Shown here one piece after another: positions 34,068 to 43,662 of a stretch of 64,000 nucleotides of DNA; position 1 is the first letter of the stretch; every line of letters starts with the position of its first letter. The stretch is taken from NCBI GenBank assembly GCA_047602575.1, contig JASGGY010000002.1, positions 157,600 through 221,599 of the forward strand, in the 5' to 3' direction. The translations under genes were made by a program, and so were the position numbers. The notes beneath the pieces are model-generated. The model was not told the origin of the DNA. It did not search any database and saw only the letters and a list, made by a program, of their open reading frames with translations. This DNA is from UBA1366 sp047602575. Lineage in GTDB: Bacteria > Bacillota > Clostridia > Oscillospirales > Ruminococcaceae.

Positions 34068-35063
34068 TTACTTTCTGATCGCGGCGGGTGCGGCGGCTTG
34101 TGCGTCCTCGGTCACGATGCCCTTGAGGCTGGCGGCAAGCCCTGCCAAACCTTGAATCTCGCTGGGGATGATGATCTTTGTCGATTTGCCGTCGGCGACC
34201 TTCGCGAGCGTTTCCAGACTCTTGAGCGCAATGACCTGTCCGTTGGGGTTTGCTTCGTTGAGTTTTTTGATGCTGTCGGCAAGCGCCTGCTGCACAAGGC
34301 TGATTGCCTCGGCTTCACCGGTGGCTTCGAGAATCTTCTGCTCGCGGGTTGCGTCCGCGCGCAGGATCAGCGCCTGCTTGTCGGCCTCGGCATGAAGGAT
34401 CACGGCTTGCTTTTCGGCTTCGGCGCGGAGAATCTTCGACTCGCGCTCGCCCTCCGCCACAAGGATCTGCGACTTTTTGTCGCCCTCTGCCTGCAGGATT
34501 TTTTCGCGGCGTTCCCGCTCTGCTTTCATCTGGCGCTCCATCGCGTCCTGAATCTCACGCGGGGGAAGGATGTTTTTCAGCTCGACGCGATTGACCTTGA
34601 TGCCCCAGCGGTCGGTCGCCATGTCGAGAATCGCGGTGATTTTGGTGTTGATGACATCGCGCGAGGTGAGCGTTGAATCCAGCTCGAGGTCGCCGATGAT
34701 GTTACGCAGGGTGGTTGCGGACAGGTTCTCGATCGCCGCGAGGGGGCGCTCCACGCCATATGCAAACTGCTTGGCGTCGGTGACTTGAAAGAACACCACG
34801 GTGTCGATTTGCATAGTGACATTGTCCTTGGTGATCACAGGCTGCGGCTTGAAGTCCACCACCTGTTCCTTGACGGAAACTTTTCTTGAAATGCGGTCGA
34901 TGAACGGCATTTTAAAATGCAGCCCCGTATCCCATGACGCGTGGAACGCGCCGAACCGCTCGATGACATACACCGTTGCCTGCGGAACAAACTTGATGCA
35001 CGATACGATGATCAGCAGTGCGAAAATGATGATGCCTAATACAACATAGCCTTGAAAATCCAT
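34068..35063 (-). CDS. SPFH/Band 7 (stomatin-like, QmcA-type) membrane protein
   Basis: 331 residues. An N-terminal TM helix (about 5-25) is followed by the SPFH domain (ATVYVIERFGAFHASWDTGL, VITKDNVTMQIDTVVFFQVT, VERPLAAIENLSATTLRNII) and a long Lys/Glu/Ala-rich coiled coil (about 175-250, EGERESKILRAEAEKQAVIL) ending ASLKGIV. Oligomeric scaffold of membrane microdomains. The nfeD gene lies immediately upstream on the same strand, the usual partner. Confidence 0.9.
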   Translation of the reverse strand: MDFQGYVVLGIIIFALLIIVSCIKFVPQATVYVIERFGAFHASWDTGLHFKMPFIDRISRKVSVKEQVVDFKPQPVITKDNVTMQIDTVVFFQVTDAKQFAYGVERPLAAIENLSATTLRNIIGDLELDSTLTSRDVINTKITAILDMATDRWGIKVNRVELKNILPPREIQDAMERQMKAERERREKILQAEGDKKSQILVAEGERESKILRAEAEKQAVILHAEADKQALILRADATREQKILEATGEAEAISLVQQALADSIKKLNEANPNGQVIALKSLETLAKVADGKSTKIIIPSEIQGLAGLAASLKGIVTEDAQAAAPAAIRK

Positions 35064-35087
35064 AAGTATCTCTCCTCAACTCTCTCG

Positions 35088-35513
35088 TTATGATTTTTCC
35101 GAAACGATCAGCTTTGCGCCGGCAATCTGTTTGACAACGACTGTCGTTCCCTCCGCAATCACGCCGCCGTCCTCGGATACGGCAATCCAGTCTACGCCGC
35201 TGAGCGTAGCTCTGCCTTTTTGTTGCGCGGGGTTGATTTCCTCAATTACCGTTGCGGTTTTCCCCACATCAAGCTCCGCATTGGTGGGCACGGTTTTTTT
35301 CAGCAATTTCCGCACCAGCGGTCTGGTCGAAACCAGCAGCACCACCGACGCCGCGATGAACACCACCAGCTGCGCCGCGAAGTTCTCAAGCCCGATCGCC
35401 ACGAACATGGTGATCAGCGCGCCGAACGCGAACCAGATGGAAATCATCTGCACCGAGAAAATCTCCACCACCGTGAAGAACACGAATACCGCTGCCCAGA
35501 ATAGAATCCACAT
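35088..35513 (-). CDS. NfeD-family membrane protein
   Basis: 141 residues from ATG 35513, chosen because AAAGGAG precedes it at 9 bases; the longer frame has no site. Three to four hydrophobic segments (MWILFWAAVFVFFTVVEIFS, MISIWFAFGALITMFVAIGL, LVVFIAASVVLLVSTRPLV), then the C-terminal OB-fold NfeD domain (ELDVGKTATVIEEINPAQQK, GVDWIAVSEDGG). NfeD proteins assist the SPFH partner encoded just downstream (24-base gap). Confidence 0.88.
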   Translation of the reverse strand: MWILFWAAVFVFFTVVEIFSVQMISIWFAFGALITMFVAIGLENFAAQLVVFIAASVVLLVSTRPLVRKLLKKTVPTNAELDVGKTATVIEEINPAQQKGRATLSGVDWIAVSEDGGVIAEGTTVVVKQIAGAKLIVSEKS

Positions 35514-35825
35514 CCCAAATAACTCCTTTCCGAATCGCTCCTGCCGCCGTGCGGCTCTGACCTCCGGCTTCGGATCTTTCCGAAGTCCATGAATATAGTG
35601 TAACATAACCGCGACAATATTTCAAGCTTCATTTTCACTTGTTTTCGGCGAAAAGAACGCGAAAACCGCCCGCGCTGTGGACTGTGCCGCCGGATTGCCC
35701 CCGCTTGTGCCTTATCGCGCGCGCACAGCTCTGCACAAGCTTTTGTTTTCTCCAGAATGCTTTGGTTTTCTTTGAATTTCGTAAAACCGGCAGACCGCCG
35801 CCCGCGTGAATTTATCGGAAAGCGG

Positions 35826-35855
35826 TTGACACGGATGGCGCTTTGGTGGTAAACT
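35826..35855 (+). promoter_or_regulatory. sigma-A-type promoter of the 1-phosphofructokinase gene
   Basis: TTGACA (35826-35831), 18 bases, TAAACT (35850-35855). Confidence 0.6.
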
Positions 35856-35933
35856 GAACCTATATCATACAATGAACGGGCATCGAATTTAAATAACCGT
35901 ACCACCATTAACTTCGCGAAAGGAATTCCACAC

Positions 35934-36887
35934 ATGAGCGATATCATCACCGTCACCATGAACCCCTCCATCGACAAAACCGTCACAGTTGATCGGCTTG
36001 TGCCATACGGACTGAACCGTGTGACGAGCGCGCGGCTTGACGCGGGCGGAAAGGGCATCAATGTGGCAAAGGTTCTGCGCGGCTTTCAGACCGATGCGCT
36101 CATCTCCGGGCTTGTCGCCGGAACGCAGGGCAGCTTGCTGGAAAGCTTCCTCGCGCGTGACGGGCTGCGGTACGAATTCCTGCGCGCGGAGGGAGAAACG
36201 CGCACCAACCTCAAGGTCGTGGACACCGCCGCGGCGCAGACCACCGAGATCAACGAGAGCGGCTTTGCGGTGGATGCGGACACATTGGAGCGGTACACGG
36301 TGCTGTTCGCGCGTCAGCTTGCGCAAGCGTCGCTGGCGGTGCTGTCCGGAAGCTTGCCGCCCGGTGTGCCGAGCGGGTTTTACGCGCACTGTATCGAAAC
36401 GGCGAAGCGGTCGGGCATTCCCGCGGTTCTCGATGCGTCGGGGGAAGCCCTCCGTGCCGGCATCGGTGCGATTCCCTATGCCGTCAAGCCGAATCTCGAG
36501 GAGCTGGAAGTCCTGACCGGAAAAACGCTCGCGACGAAATGCGCGGTGCTTTCCGCCGCGCGGGAGCTGCTTGCCGCGGGAATCAAGCTTGTAATCGTGT
36601 CGATGGGCGCGGACGGCGCGGTGGTCGCGGATGCCGAGGAAGCGTTTTTTACCGCACCGTGGCGCTGCGATGTGAAAAGCACGGTGGGCGCGGGCGACGC
36701 GATGGTCGGCGCGCTGGCATTCGGCATCCGGCACGGACTTTCGCTTTGCGAAATCGCAGCGCTGACAACGACGGCGGGAACGGTCACAGCAACGAAGGAA
36801 GGCACGCAGGTCTGCGGGCTGGCTGAGGTTATGGACTGTAAAGCGCGCGTCACGCTCGAACAGCCGCCTGATGGCTTCGGACAATGA
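35934..36887 (+). CDS. fruK: 1-phosphofructokinase / tagatose-6-phosphate kinase family
   Basis: 317 residues of the PfkB family. ITVTMNPSIDKTVTVDRLV, the sugar-binding GGKGINVAKVLRGF, GETRTNLKVVD, LSGSLPPGVPSGFYA and the anion-hole/catalytic motif STVGAGDAMVGALAFG with Asp at about 254. FruK converts fructose-1-phosphate to the 1,6-bisphosphate; LacC-type tagatose-6-P kinases look the same at this level. No PTS gene is adjacent in the window, so the substrate is not certain. Confidence 0.85.
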   Translation: MSDIITVTMNPSIDKTVTVDRLVPYGLNRVTSARLDAGGKGINVAKVLRGFQTDALISGLVAGTQGSLLESFLARDGLRYEFLRAEGETRTNLKVVDTAAAQTTEINESGFAVDADTLERYTVLFARQLAQASLAVLSGSLPPGVPSGFYAHCIETAKRSGIPAVLDASGEALRAGIGAIPYAVKPNLEELEVLTGKTLATKCAVLSAARELLAAGIKLVIVSMGADGAVVADAEEAFFTAPWRCDVKSTVGAGDAMVGALAFGIRHGLSLCEIAALTTTAGTVTATKEGTQVCGLAEVMDCKARVTLEQPPDGFGQ

Positions 36888-36995
36888 CCATACACAGGAA
36901 TTTCAACAGATACAAAAATATGTTATGCACGGTCTTTAAAATGTGCAAAATTGAACCAAAAAATTGTTTTATTTTACGAAAACATCGGATTTTAG

Positions 36996-37024
36996 TTGCA
37001 AACTGGGGAAGAATATTGTATAAT
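36996..37024 (+). promoter_or_regulatory. sigma-A-type promoter of the PAS-GGDEF gene
   Basis: TTGCAA (36996-37001), 17 bases, TATAAT (37019-37024). Confidence 0.65.
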
Positions 37025-37065
37025 ATGATGGAACAGCAGAAGCTGCGCAGATTGTATGTGAAAAC

Positions 37066-38085
37066 ATGGGTGACATTGGGAGGGGGCGTACGTGCTTCCC
37101 AGGCACGGACGGAATGGCAGAGAAAAGCGGACAAATTATTCGGGAAAACAGCAACCGGATTCTTGAGGAATACAATCGGTTTCAGCTTGTGGCAGAGGGC
37201 TTGCGCGACGTGATTTGGGAAATGGACAAGCACTTGATTTTCACCTTTGTCACGCCCACAATCAAGGCGGTGTCCGGCTATACGGTCGAGGAAATGCTCG
37301 GGCGTTGCATCCTTGACTTCCTCACCGAGGAATCGCGGGAATTCCTGCTTTCTCAGGTTGAGCGGCGCGGCATCGCAAACGGAAATTTTCACCCCGCCAA
37401 ATATCCGGCGTATGATCTGCAGTTTATCTGCAAAGACGGCAGGGTGCAATGGAATCATGTGACTGTCAAGGCGGTGATTGAAAACAACGAAATCCGCTGC
37501 ATCGTCGGCACAACCCGCGACATCACCGAGCAGCGGCAGTACGAAGAACGCTTAGAGCAGATGCTCCGCGAACAGTGGGAGGTCAACGCTCGGCTCGAGG
37601 AGCTGCTGACCTATGACCAGCTCACCGGCGCGTTTCACCGGCGTAAGGTTGACGGCGTGATCGAGCAGGGAATCGAAGCGTTTGAAGCGGATTGCACACC
37701 CTTTTCGATCCTGATGTTTGACGTGGACAATTTCAAGCGCATCAACGATTTGAACGGTCATGTCAAGGGCGACGGCGTTTTGCAGAAAATCGCCGGACTG
37801 ATTATGGAAAGCCTGCAGGAGGGCGACAAGCTGTTCCGCTGGGGCGGAGATGAATTTCTCATCACGCTGCCCGGAAAGGAAACTGCGCAGGCGCTTGAAG
37901 TTGCGGAGACGATCCGTGCGCGGGTCAATAATGCGCGGTTTAAAATCGCCGGCGAAAGCGCATCCATCAGCATCGGCGCGGGCGGCTATCAGGCGGACGA
38001 AAACGTCGAGCAATTCGTCGCGCGTGTGGATACCGCCCTCATCAACGCAAAAAATTCCGGTAAAAACACAGCCAGATCCGGCTGA
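37066..38085 (+). CDS. PAS-domain diguanylate cyclase
   Basis: 339 residues (ATG 37066), or about 323 from ATG 37114; neither has a strong ribosome site. A PAS/PAC module (about 40-160, FVTPTIKAVSGYTVEEMLGR to VGTTRDITEQ) senses an unknown signal, a coiled linker follows, and the GGDEF domain (about 185-335) makes cyclic di-GMP: YDQLTGAFHRRK, MFDVDNFKRINDLNGHVKGD and the active site RWGGDEF (about 258-264). No TM helix, so cytosolic. The RxxD inhibitory site is not evident. It precedes a regulator and a chemosensory operon. Confidence 0.9.
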   Translation: MGDIGRGRTCFPGTDGMAEKSGQIIRENSNRILEEYNRFQLVAEGLRDVIWEMDKHLIFTFVTPTIKAVSGYTVEEMLGRCILDFLTEESREFLLSQVERRGIANGNFHPAKYPAYDLQFICKDGRVQWNHVTVKAVIENNEIRCIVGTTRDITEQRQYEERLEQMLREQWEVNARLEELLTYDQLTGAFHRRKVDGVIEQGIEAFEADCTPFSILMFDVDNFKRINDLNGHVKGDGVLQKIAGLIMESLQEGDKLFRWGGDEFLITLPGKETAQALEVAETIRARVNNARFKIAGESASISIGAGGYQADENVEQFVARVDTALINAKNSGKNTARSG

Positions 38086-38120
38086 GCATTATCGATTGAA
38101 ATCGCCATGCAGACGATTTT

Positions 38121-38150
38121 CCCCCGCTGCAATGCCGGCGGGGGTTTTTT
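38121..38150 (+). terminator. intrinsic terminator after PAS-GGDEF gene
   Basis: CCCCCGC, loop TGCAATGCCG, GCGGGGG, TTTTTT. Confidence 0.85.
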
Positions 38151-38294
38151 ATACAAGGAACTTTATGAATGCCATGTTAATTAAAACAGATGAAAACGGT
38201 ATATTTATAATTTATCAAAATAAATGGGCTGAAAACACAGACAATTGTGTAATGAATTCCAATGAGTGATAGAACCAAATATAAGGGTGATCAA

Positions 38295-40805
38295 ATGACG
38301 GTGAAAGAAAAACCAAAACGAAAATTGTGTATTTCAGCGCGTCTGCGCAGCCAGCTCGAGCAGATTGCGGTATATCCGCTGACGGTGATCGAAGCGCCTG
38401 CCGGGTTCGGAAAAACCACGGCGGTGCGCGAATTGTTAACTGATATGCGCGACGGCGGCGCGCAGGTGCATTGGTACACGTGCATGGGCGAGCCAGCGCA
38501 GACTGCATGGGCGGGGATCTGCGGGCTGTTTGAGAAAATCGGCGGAGAGGGTGTTCAGGGACTGAAAAACCTGGAGATGCCAAATATGGAAACGCTCATC
38601 TGTATCATGTCGCTGATGCGCGAGGTTCGTTGTGCGGTGGAAACTTATCTGGTGATCGACAATTTCCATCTTGCCGACTGCGAAATTCCGCGGGAGCTGA
38701 TGAGTGTGTTTGCCATGCACGAATGCCCCCGCCTGCATATTATTTTCATCACCCAGCAGCTGCATGCCCGCCAGAAGCTTCCGGTCGGGAGCGCCGACAT
38801 CCACGTCGTGGGCGCGTCCGCGTTTTTCTTTGACCGCGCAGGCATACGTGCTCTGTTTAAGCTGGAGGGCATCCGGCTGACGGACGACGAGGTCGAGCGC
38901 GTGTTCATGAGTACGGACGGTTGGGTTTCGGCGATCCGGCTGGTGGCGATGAGCTGGCAGTACGGCGGTGCGGACTGCGCGGCGGACATCGAGCAGCTGG
39001 TGGAAAACGCCATATGGAACCGGCTTTCGCAGGAGGAGCAGGAATTTCTGGTCGCGGTTTCGGTGCTGGATGGCTTTCGTCCGGCACAGGCGGCGGCGAT
39101 TGTCGGCGCGGAGGTGTTACCCCAGCCGCTGGAGCGTTTGCTCAAGAGCATGGATTTCATCCGCTTTTTTCCCGAACAGGGAGTGTACAGCATTCACAGC
39201 ATCCTGCGCGAATATCTGCTCAGCCGCTTTCGCGATTACACCGACGCGAAAACAAAACGCCTGATCCTGACCCGAGCGGCGCAGAGCCACGCCGCGGCGG
39301 GGGAGTACAGCGCGGCGATGCGCTTTTATTTCCGGCTGGGTGCGTTTGACGCGCTGCTTTCTTTGCCGTTTGACAGCGTGTATCTCGCCGATCACCGCGA
39401 GTCGCGCATGGCGGATTTTTTCACCGAGGTGCTGCGCGCGTGTCCGGAGGCGGTGCTTTCCCGCTATCCGTTCCGGCTGATTACGGTGGCGTATTTGATG
39501 CTGTTCGAGGGGCGGCACGAAGCGTTTTCCAACCTGCTCAAACAGATTGACGACGCGATCACGCAGAACACTGCGGGGCTTTCCGCGGATGAGCACCGGC
39601 AGGCGCGCGGGGAATACGAGCTGCTGCTGACGTATGCCGATTACAACGACCTGACCGGAATGAACAAAGCTACGCGCGCCGCGTCGGACGTTTTGCAGGC
39701 GCCGAGCCGGATTATGGTCAAGACCATGCCCTGTACCTATGGCGGAACGTCGCTGCTGTCGATGTTCTGGAGCAAGCCGGGGAAATTGACGGAAATCACA
39801 GCCGCGTTTTCGCGCCACCTTGCCGCTTATATGGAGCTGACCGAGGGGCATTGCGCGGGAGCGGACAGCGTCCTGACCGCGGAGGCGGAGCTTGTGCGCG
39901 GGGATGACGCAGCTGCGGAGGTGTTTTGCCACAAAGCGATTTACGAAGCCGGTGCGCACCACCAGACGGAAATCATCATCTGTGCGCTGCAGGTGCTTGC
40001 GCGGATTCAGATTCTGCGCGGCGACGCGGCGAGCTTTCTTGAAACGCTTGGGCGGGTGAAGCAGTATGCCGACGGGGACTTCCCACTTTGTACAAGGCGC
40101 ATGGCGGAGCTTAGCGCGTGTGTGCTGAATATGCTCATCGGGACGGATGATAACATTCCGGTGTGGTTCGGCAGTCTGGAAAGCATCGAGGGTACGCTCT
40201 ACGCGCCAACGATTCCGTATGCGCAGGCAGTTTACGCGCAGTTTCTGGTCACGACGCGGCAGTACAATGTCCTGTTCGGCGTTGCGGAACGTTTTCTCAA
40301 AGACGCGCGGCGGCACCGCTATCTTGTGCCGCAGATTTATCTCAACCTTGCCCTTTCTCAGGCAAAACAATCGACGGGTTCTCCCGCGCATGCGCGGGAG
40401 CTGCTCATACAGGCGCTGACTCTTGCGCTGCCCGACCGGGCGTATCTCTACCTCGCCCAGCAGGAGGGCATGGAGGACGCGCTCAATGCCTTGCCCGCTT
40501 CGTTTTTCAAAGACTTTGACACAAACTACGGTGCGTCCGCGCGCGGGCGGCTTAGCGAATTAAAAGCCCTCTGCCACCGCCAGGTCAAAGGGGCGAACAC
40601 CGTGCGCAAAGCAATTTGTTCGGCAAGATCACCCTTAACGCCCCGCGAACGCGAAATTGCGCTGCTCACCCGCGACCGGCTCAGCGCAAAGGAAATTTCC
40701 GCCAGGCTTTTTATCGCGGAGGCGACTGTGCGCACGATTATTAAGAATATTTACAGTAAGCTGGATATTCATTCAAAGTCAGAACTCGAAGATCAAAATA
40801 TTTAA
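38295..40805 (+). CDS. MalT-like LuxR-family STAND ATPase regulator
   Basis: 836 residues from ATG 38295, chosen over the upstream ATG because AAGGGTGAT lies just before it. N-terminal NTPase with Walker A APAGFGKTTAV (about 33-43) and an ATPase core (VETYLVIDNFHLADCEIPRE), a winged-helix segment, a long helical TPR-like sensor region (about 330-760) and a C-terminal LuxR helix-turn-helix (LTPREREIALLTRDRLSAKE, ATVRTIIKNIYSKLDIHSKS; about 778-832). Such proteins activate transcription after binding a ligand and ATP. It sits between a diguanylate cyclase and cheA and may control one of them; unproven. Confidence 0.88.
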   Translation: MTVKEKPKRKLCISARLRSQLEQIAVYPLTVIEAPAGFGKTTAVRELLTDMRDGGAQVHWYTCMGEPAQTAWAGICGLFEKIGGEGVQGLKNLEMPNMETLICIMSLMREVRCAVETYLVIDNFHLADCEIPRELMSVFAMHECPRLHIIFITQQLHARQKLPVGSADIHVVGASAFFFDRAGIRALFKLEGIRLTDDEVERVFMSTDGWVSAIRLVAMSWQYGGADCAADIEQLVENAIWNRLSQEEQEFLVAVSVLDGFRPAQAAAIVGAEVLPQPLERLLKSMDFIRFFPEQGVYSIHSILREYLLSRFRDYTDAKTKRLILTRAAQSHAAAGEYSAAMRFYFRLGAFDALLSLPFDSVYLADHRESRMADFFTEVLRACPEAVLSRYPFRLITVAYLMLFEGRHEAFSNLLKQIDDAITQNTAGLSADEHRQARGEYELLLTYADYNDLTGMNKATRAASDVLQAPSRIMVKTMPCTYGGTSLLSMFWSKPGKLTEITAAFSRHLAAYMELTEGHCAGADSVLTAEAELVRGDDAAAEVFCHKAIYEAGAHHQTEIIICALQVLARIQILRGDAASFLETLGRVKQYADGDFPLCTRRMAELSACVLNMLIGTDDNIPVWFGSLESIEGTLYAPTIPYAQAVYAQFLVTTRQYNVLFGVAERFLKDARRHRYLVPQIYLNLALSQAKQSTGSPAHARELLIQALTLALPDRAYLYLAQQEGMEDALNALPASFFKDFDTNYGASARGRLSELKALCHRQVKGANTVRKAICSARSPLTPREREIALLTRDRLSAKEISARLFIAEATVRTIIKNIYSKLDIHSKSELEDQNI

Positions 40806-40856
40806 CCATATCTTGTCGAATCGTGTAAAAATACCGCAGAATTGGGTATGCGAAAA

Positions 40857-40896
40857 AAAGCAATCCGCTGTATAATAACAGCAGGTTGCTTTTCTT
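40857..40896 (+). terminator. hairpin terminator after the MalT-like gene
   Basis: AAGCAATCCGCTGT and ACAGCAGGTTGCTT form an imperfect stem around ATAATA, followed by TTCTTCTT. TATAAT in its loop (40871-40876) might also serve as -10 for cheA, without a good -35. Confidence 0.55.
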
Positions 40897-40953
40897 CTTG
40901 TAACAGAAAAGCGCGGGAAGCTGTGCCGCTTTGCGGCGAAAGGAGGAATCGGT

Positions 40954-42998
40954 TTGAGTCAGGGCGTTTCCGGCGAGCCGATGCTCGATTTATTCATCTA
41001 TGAATCCACGCAGAATCTCGAACAGCTTGAGGAGCTTGTGCTGGGCTGCGAAAAAGCGGGCGGGTATCAGCCCGCGACGGTCAACGAGATTTTCCGGATT
41101 ATGCACACCATCAAGGGCTCGTCGGCGATGATGCTCTTTAATAACATCGCCACGCTTTCTCATGCGGTGGAGGACGTGTTTTACTATATCCGCGAACAGA
41201 AGCCGGAGGGTTATGATTTTGCGGCGCTTTCGGATCTGGTGCTGGAGAGCGGGGACTTCATCCGCTTAGAGCTTGAAAAGGTGCGCAACTCCGATCCCGC
41301 CGACGGCGATCCGTCCGGGCTGAGCGTTCGCCTGTGCGCGTTTCTGGCAAGAATCAAGGGCGAAAATGACGTGCCTGTTCCTAAAAGCGAACCGCCTGCG
41401 GCAGGACAGTATTATCTGGCTTCCGACAAAAGCCCCGCGGCGTCGGTGCGGAAAAATTATGACATCACCATCTGGTTCGACGAGGACAGCGGCATGGAAA
41501 ACATCCGTGCCTTTGCGATCGTTCACAACCTCAAGGACATTTCCGAGAACATCGTCAGCTTCCCCGCCGACATCATTGAGAACAACGACAGCGCGGCGAT
41601 CATCCGCGAGCAGGGCTTCCGGATCACACTGCGGTGCGATCGGAGTATGCAGGAGATGCGTGACTTCATCGGTGTGGGTGCATATGTGCGGGACATCGAA
41701 ATCGCTGAAATTGACGAAGCGCAGCTGGCGCGCCGCCTGACCGCCCCCAAAGAAGCATCCGGTCAGATTCTCACCGCGCCGCCCGCTTATTCCGATAAGC
41801 AGGACAGCACACCCATCGAGTTGCGCAGCAGCCACCAGAGCATCATCAGCGTGGATGTGCTTAAGCTTGACAAGTTGCTGGACATGGTGGGTGAGCTTGT
41901 CATTGCCGAGGCGATGGTGACGCAGAATCCCGAGCTGAAAACCTTGCAGCTGAACAATTTCTTCAAAGCGTCGCGGCAGCTGCGCAAGATCACCGGCGAG
42001 ATCCAGGATATGGTCATGTCCATCCGCATGGTGCCGCTTGCTGCGACCTTCCATAAAATGAACCGCATCGTGCGCGATATGAGCCGAAAGCTTGGCAAGG
42101 ACATCGAGCTGGTTCTGGTGGGGGAGAACACCGAGGTGGACAAAAACATCATCGAGCATATCTCCGACCCGCTGATGCATCTGGTGCGCAATTCCGTTGA
42201 CCACGGCATCGAGTATCCCGACGAGCGTGCCGCCGCGCAGAAGCCGCACACCGGAAAAATTACGCTCGAAGCTCAAAACGCGGGCGGCGATGTCATCGTA
42301 ACCGTGCGTGACGACGGCAAGGGGCTTGACCGGCAGAAAATCATCGCCAAAGCGCTCGAACACGGCCTGATCTTGAAGCCGCCGGAGGAAATGACGGACA
42401 AGGAGATTTACGGCATGATTTTCCTCCCGGATTTTCCACCAACGAAAAGGTGACCGAATATTCCGGGCGCGGCGTGGGCATGGATGTGACGATGAAAAAT
42501 CTCGAAACCGTCGGCGGTACGGTTTCCGTTGACAGCGCGGTCGGGCTCGGCATGGTGACGACACTGAAAATCCCGCTGACCCTCGCGATCATCGACGGCA
42601 TGAACATCCGTGTGGGCGACGGGCGGTATACCATTCCCACCACGCAAATCAAAGAAACCTTCCGTGCGAAAGCCGCCGATCTGCTCCGCGATCCCGACGG
42701 AATGGAGATGATCATGCTGCGGGGCGAGTGCCGTCCGGTACTCAGGTTGCACAGGCTGTTCGGTGTTGCGGCGGAAACGGAGGATCTGACACAGGGGATT
42801 ATGCTGGTGCTGGAATACGAAGGGAAAACCTGGTGTCTGTTTGCCGATGAGCTGATCGGGCAGTATCAGGTGGTCGTCAAGGCACTGCCGGATTACATGA
42901 AGAACATCCGCCGGGTGGAGGGGCTTGCGGGCTGCACCCTTTTGGGTGACGGAAGCATCAGCCTGATCATTAACATTGGCGGACTGATCAGCCAATAG
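40954..42998 (+). CDS. cheA: Chemotaxis histidine kinase CheA, one frameshift
   Basis: About 682 residues when joined. Start TTG 40954 with AAAGGAGG at 40939-40946. P1 Hpt domain with phosphorylated His51 (IMHTIKGSSAMM), a P2-like acidic domain (about 165-265), P3 dimerisation with DKLLDMVGELVIAEAMVTQN, P4 ATPase (HLVRNSVDHGIEYPDERAAA, VTVRDDGKGLDRQKI, SGRGVGMDVTMKNLE) and P5 CheW-like end (YTIPTTQIKETFR). At 42426-42435 CCCGGATTTT lacks one G: CCC GGG ATT restores FLPGFSTNEKVTE. First gene of the che operon and cytosolic kinase of the chemoreceptor array. Confidence 0.9.
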
Positions 42999-43077
42999 CG
43001 TTCCGCTTTCAGAAAAGCGGTGCAATCGCTTGCGAGAAACCAAAAACAAGAAACGAAAGTGAGGTGTAAGCCCATGC

Positions 43078-43617
43078 ATGCCCTTTCATCGCGCGCCGCG
43101 CGGGAAGTGCATGGGCATTCTTATGTCAGACGATTTTATCAACCTCATCGAGGAAGGCGACGATGACACGCTTAAGGGAAAGTATCTCATCTTCAGCATG
43201 GACGAGGAGCTTTACGGTATGGAAATCCGGTTTATCACCGAAATCATCGGCATCCAGCCGATTACGGCGGTTCCGGAAATGCCGTCGTATGTGCGCGGGA
43301 TCACAAATCTGCGCGGAAAAATCATCCCCGTGATGGACGCGCGGCTGCGGTTTAAAAAGGAAATCCGCGAATACGACGGGCGCACCTGCATCATTGTCAT
43401 CGACACCAACGACATTTCCATCGGGCTGGTGGTGGACAGCGTTTCCGAGGTCGTCACCCTAGCCGACGAGGACATCGCGCCCCCGCCCGAGGTCAAAAAA
43501 AGCGGGCATAAATTCATCAAGGGCGTTGGAAAAGCGGGCGGAACGGTCAAGCTGCTGCTCGACTGCCACAAGCTGCTTGAGGACGACGACATCGAGCTTT
43601 TGGGAAATCTGGCATAA
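43078..43617 (+). CDS. cheW: Chemotaxis coupling protein CheW
   Basis: 179 residues if started at ATG 43078 (GAGGTG at 43061-43066); starts at 43111 or 43123 are also possible because the first 20 residues are not conserved. The CheW SH3-like fold is clear: KYLIFSMDEELYGMEIRFIT, AVPEMPSYVRGITNLRGKII, PVMDARLRF, CIIVIDTNDISIGLVVDSVS and GVGKAGGTVKLLLDCHKLL. It links CheA to the two chemoreceptors encoded downstream. Confidence 0.9.
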   Translation: MPFHRAPRGKCMGILMSDDFINLIEEGDDDTLKGKYLIFSMDEELYGMEIRFITEIIGIQPITAVPEMPSYVRGITNLRGKIIPVMDARLRFKKEIREYDGRTCIIVIDTNDISIGLVVDSVSEVVTLADEDIAPPPEVKKSGHKFIKGVGKAGGTVKLLLDCHKLLEDDDIELLGNLA

Positions 43618-43662
43618 CCAATCGGTTTCCCCGCACGGGAGATTTTCAGCGGAGGGTCTTGC

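Noticed and set aside
36888..37065. Cyclic di-GMP riboswitch before the GGDEF gene
   Set aside because: The aptamer core is not visible; a normal promoter accounts for the region.
39117..40391. 424-residue Arg-rich minus-strand frame in the MalT-like gene
   Set aside because: Same reason; no homology pattern and no start site. The plus-strand gene has Walker and LuxR motifs.
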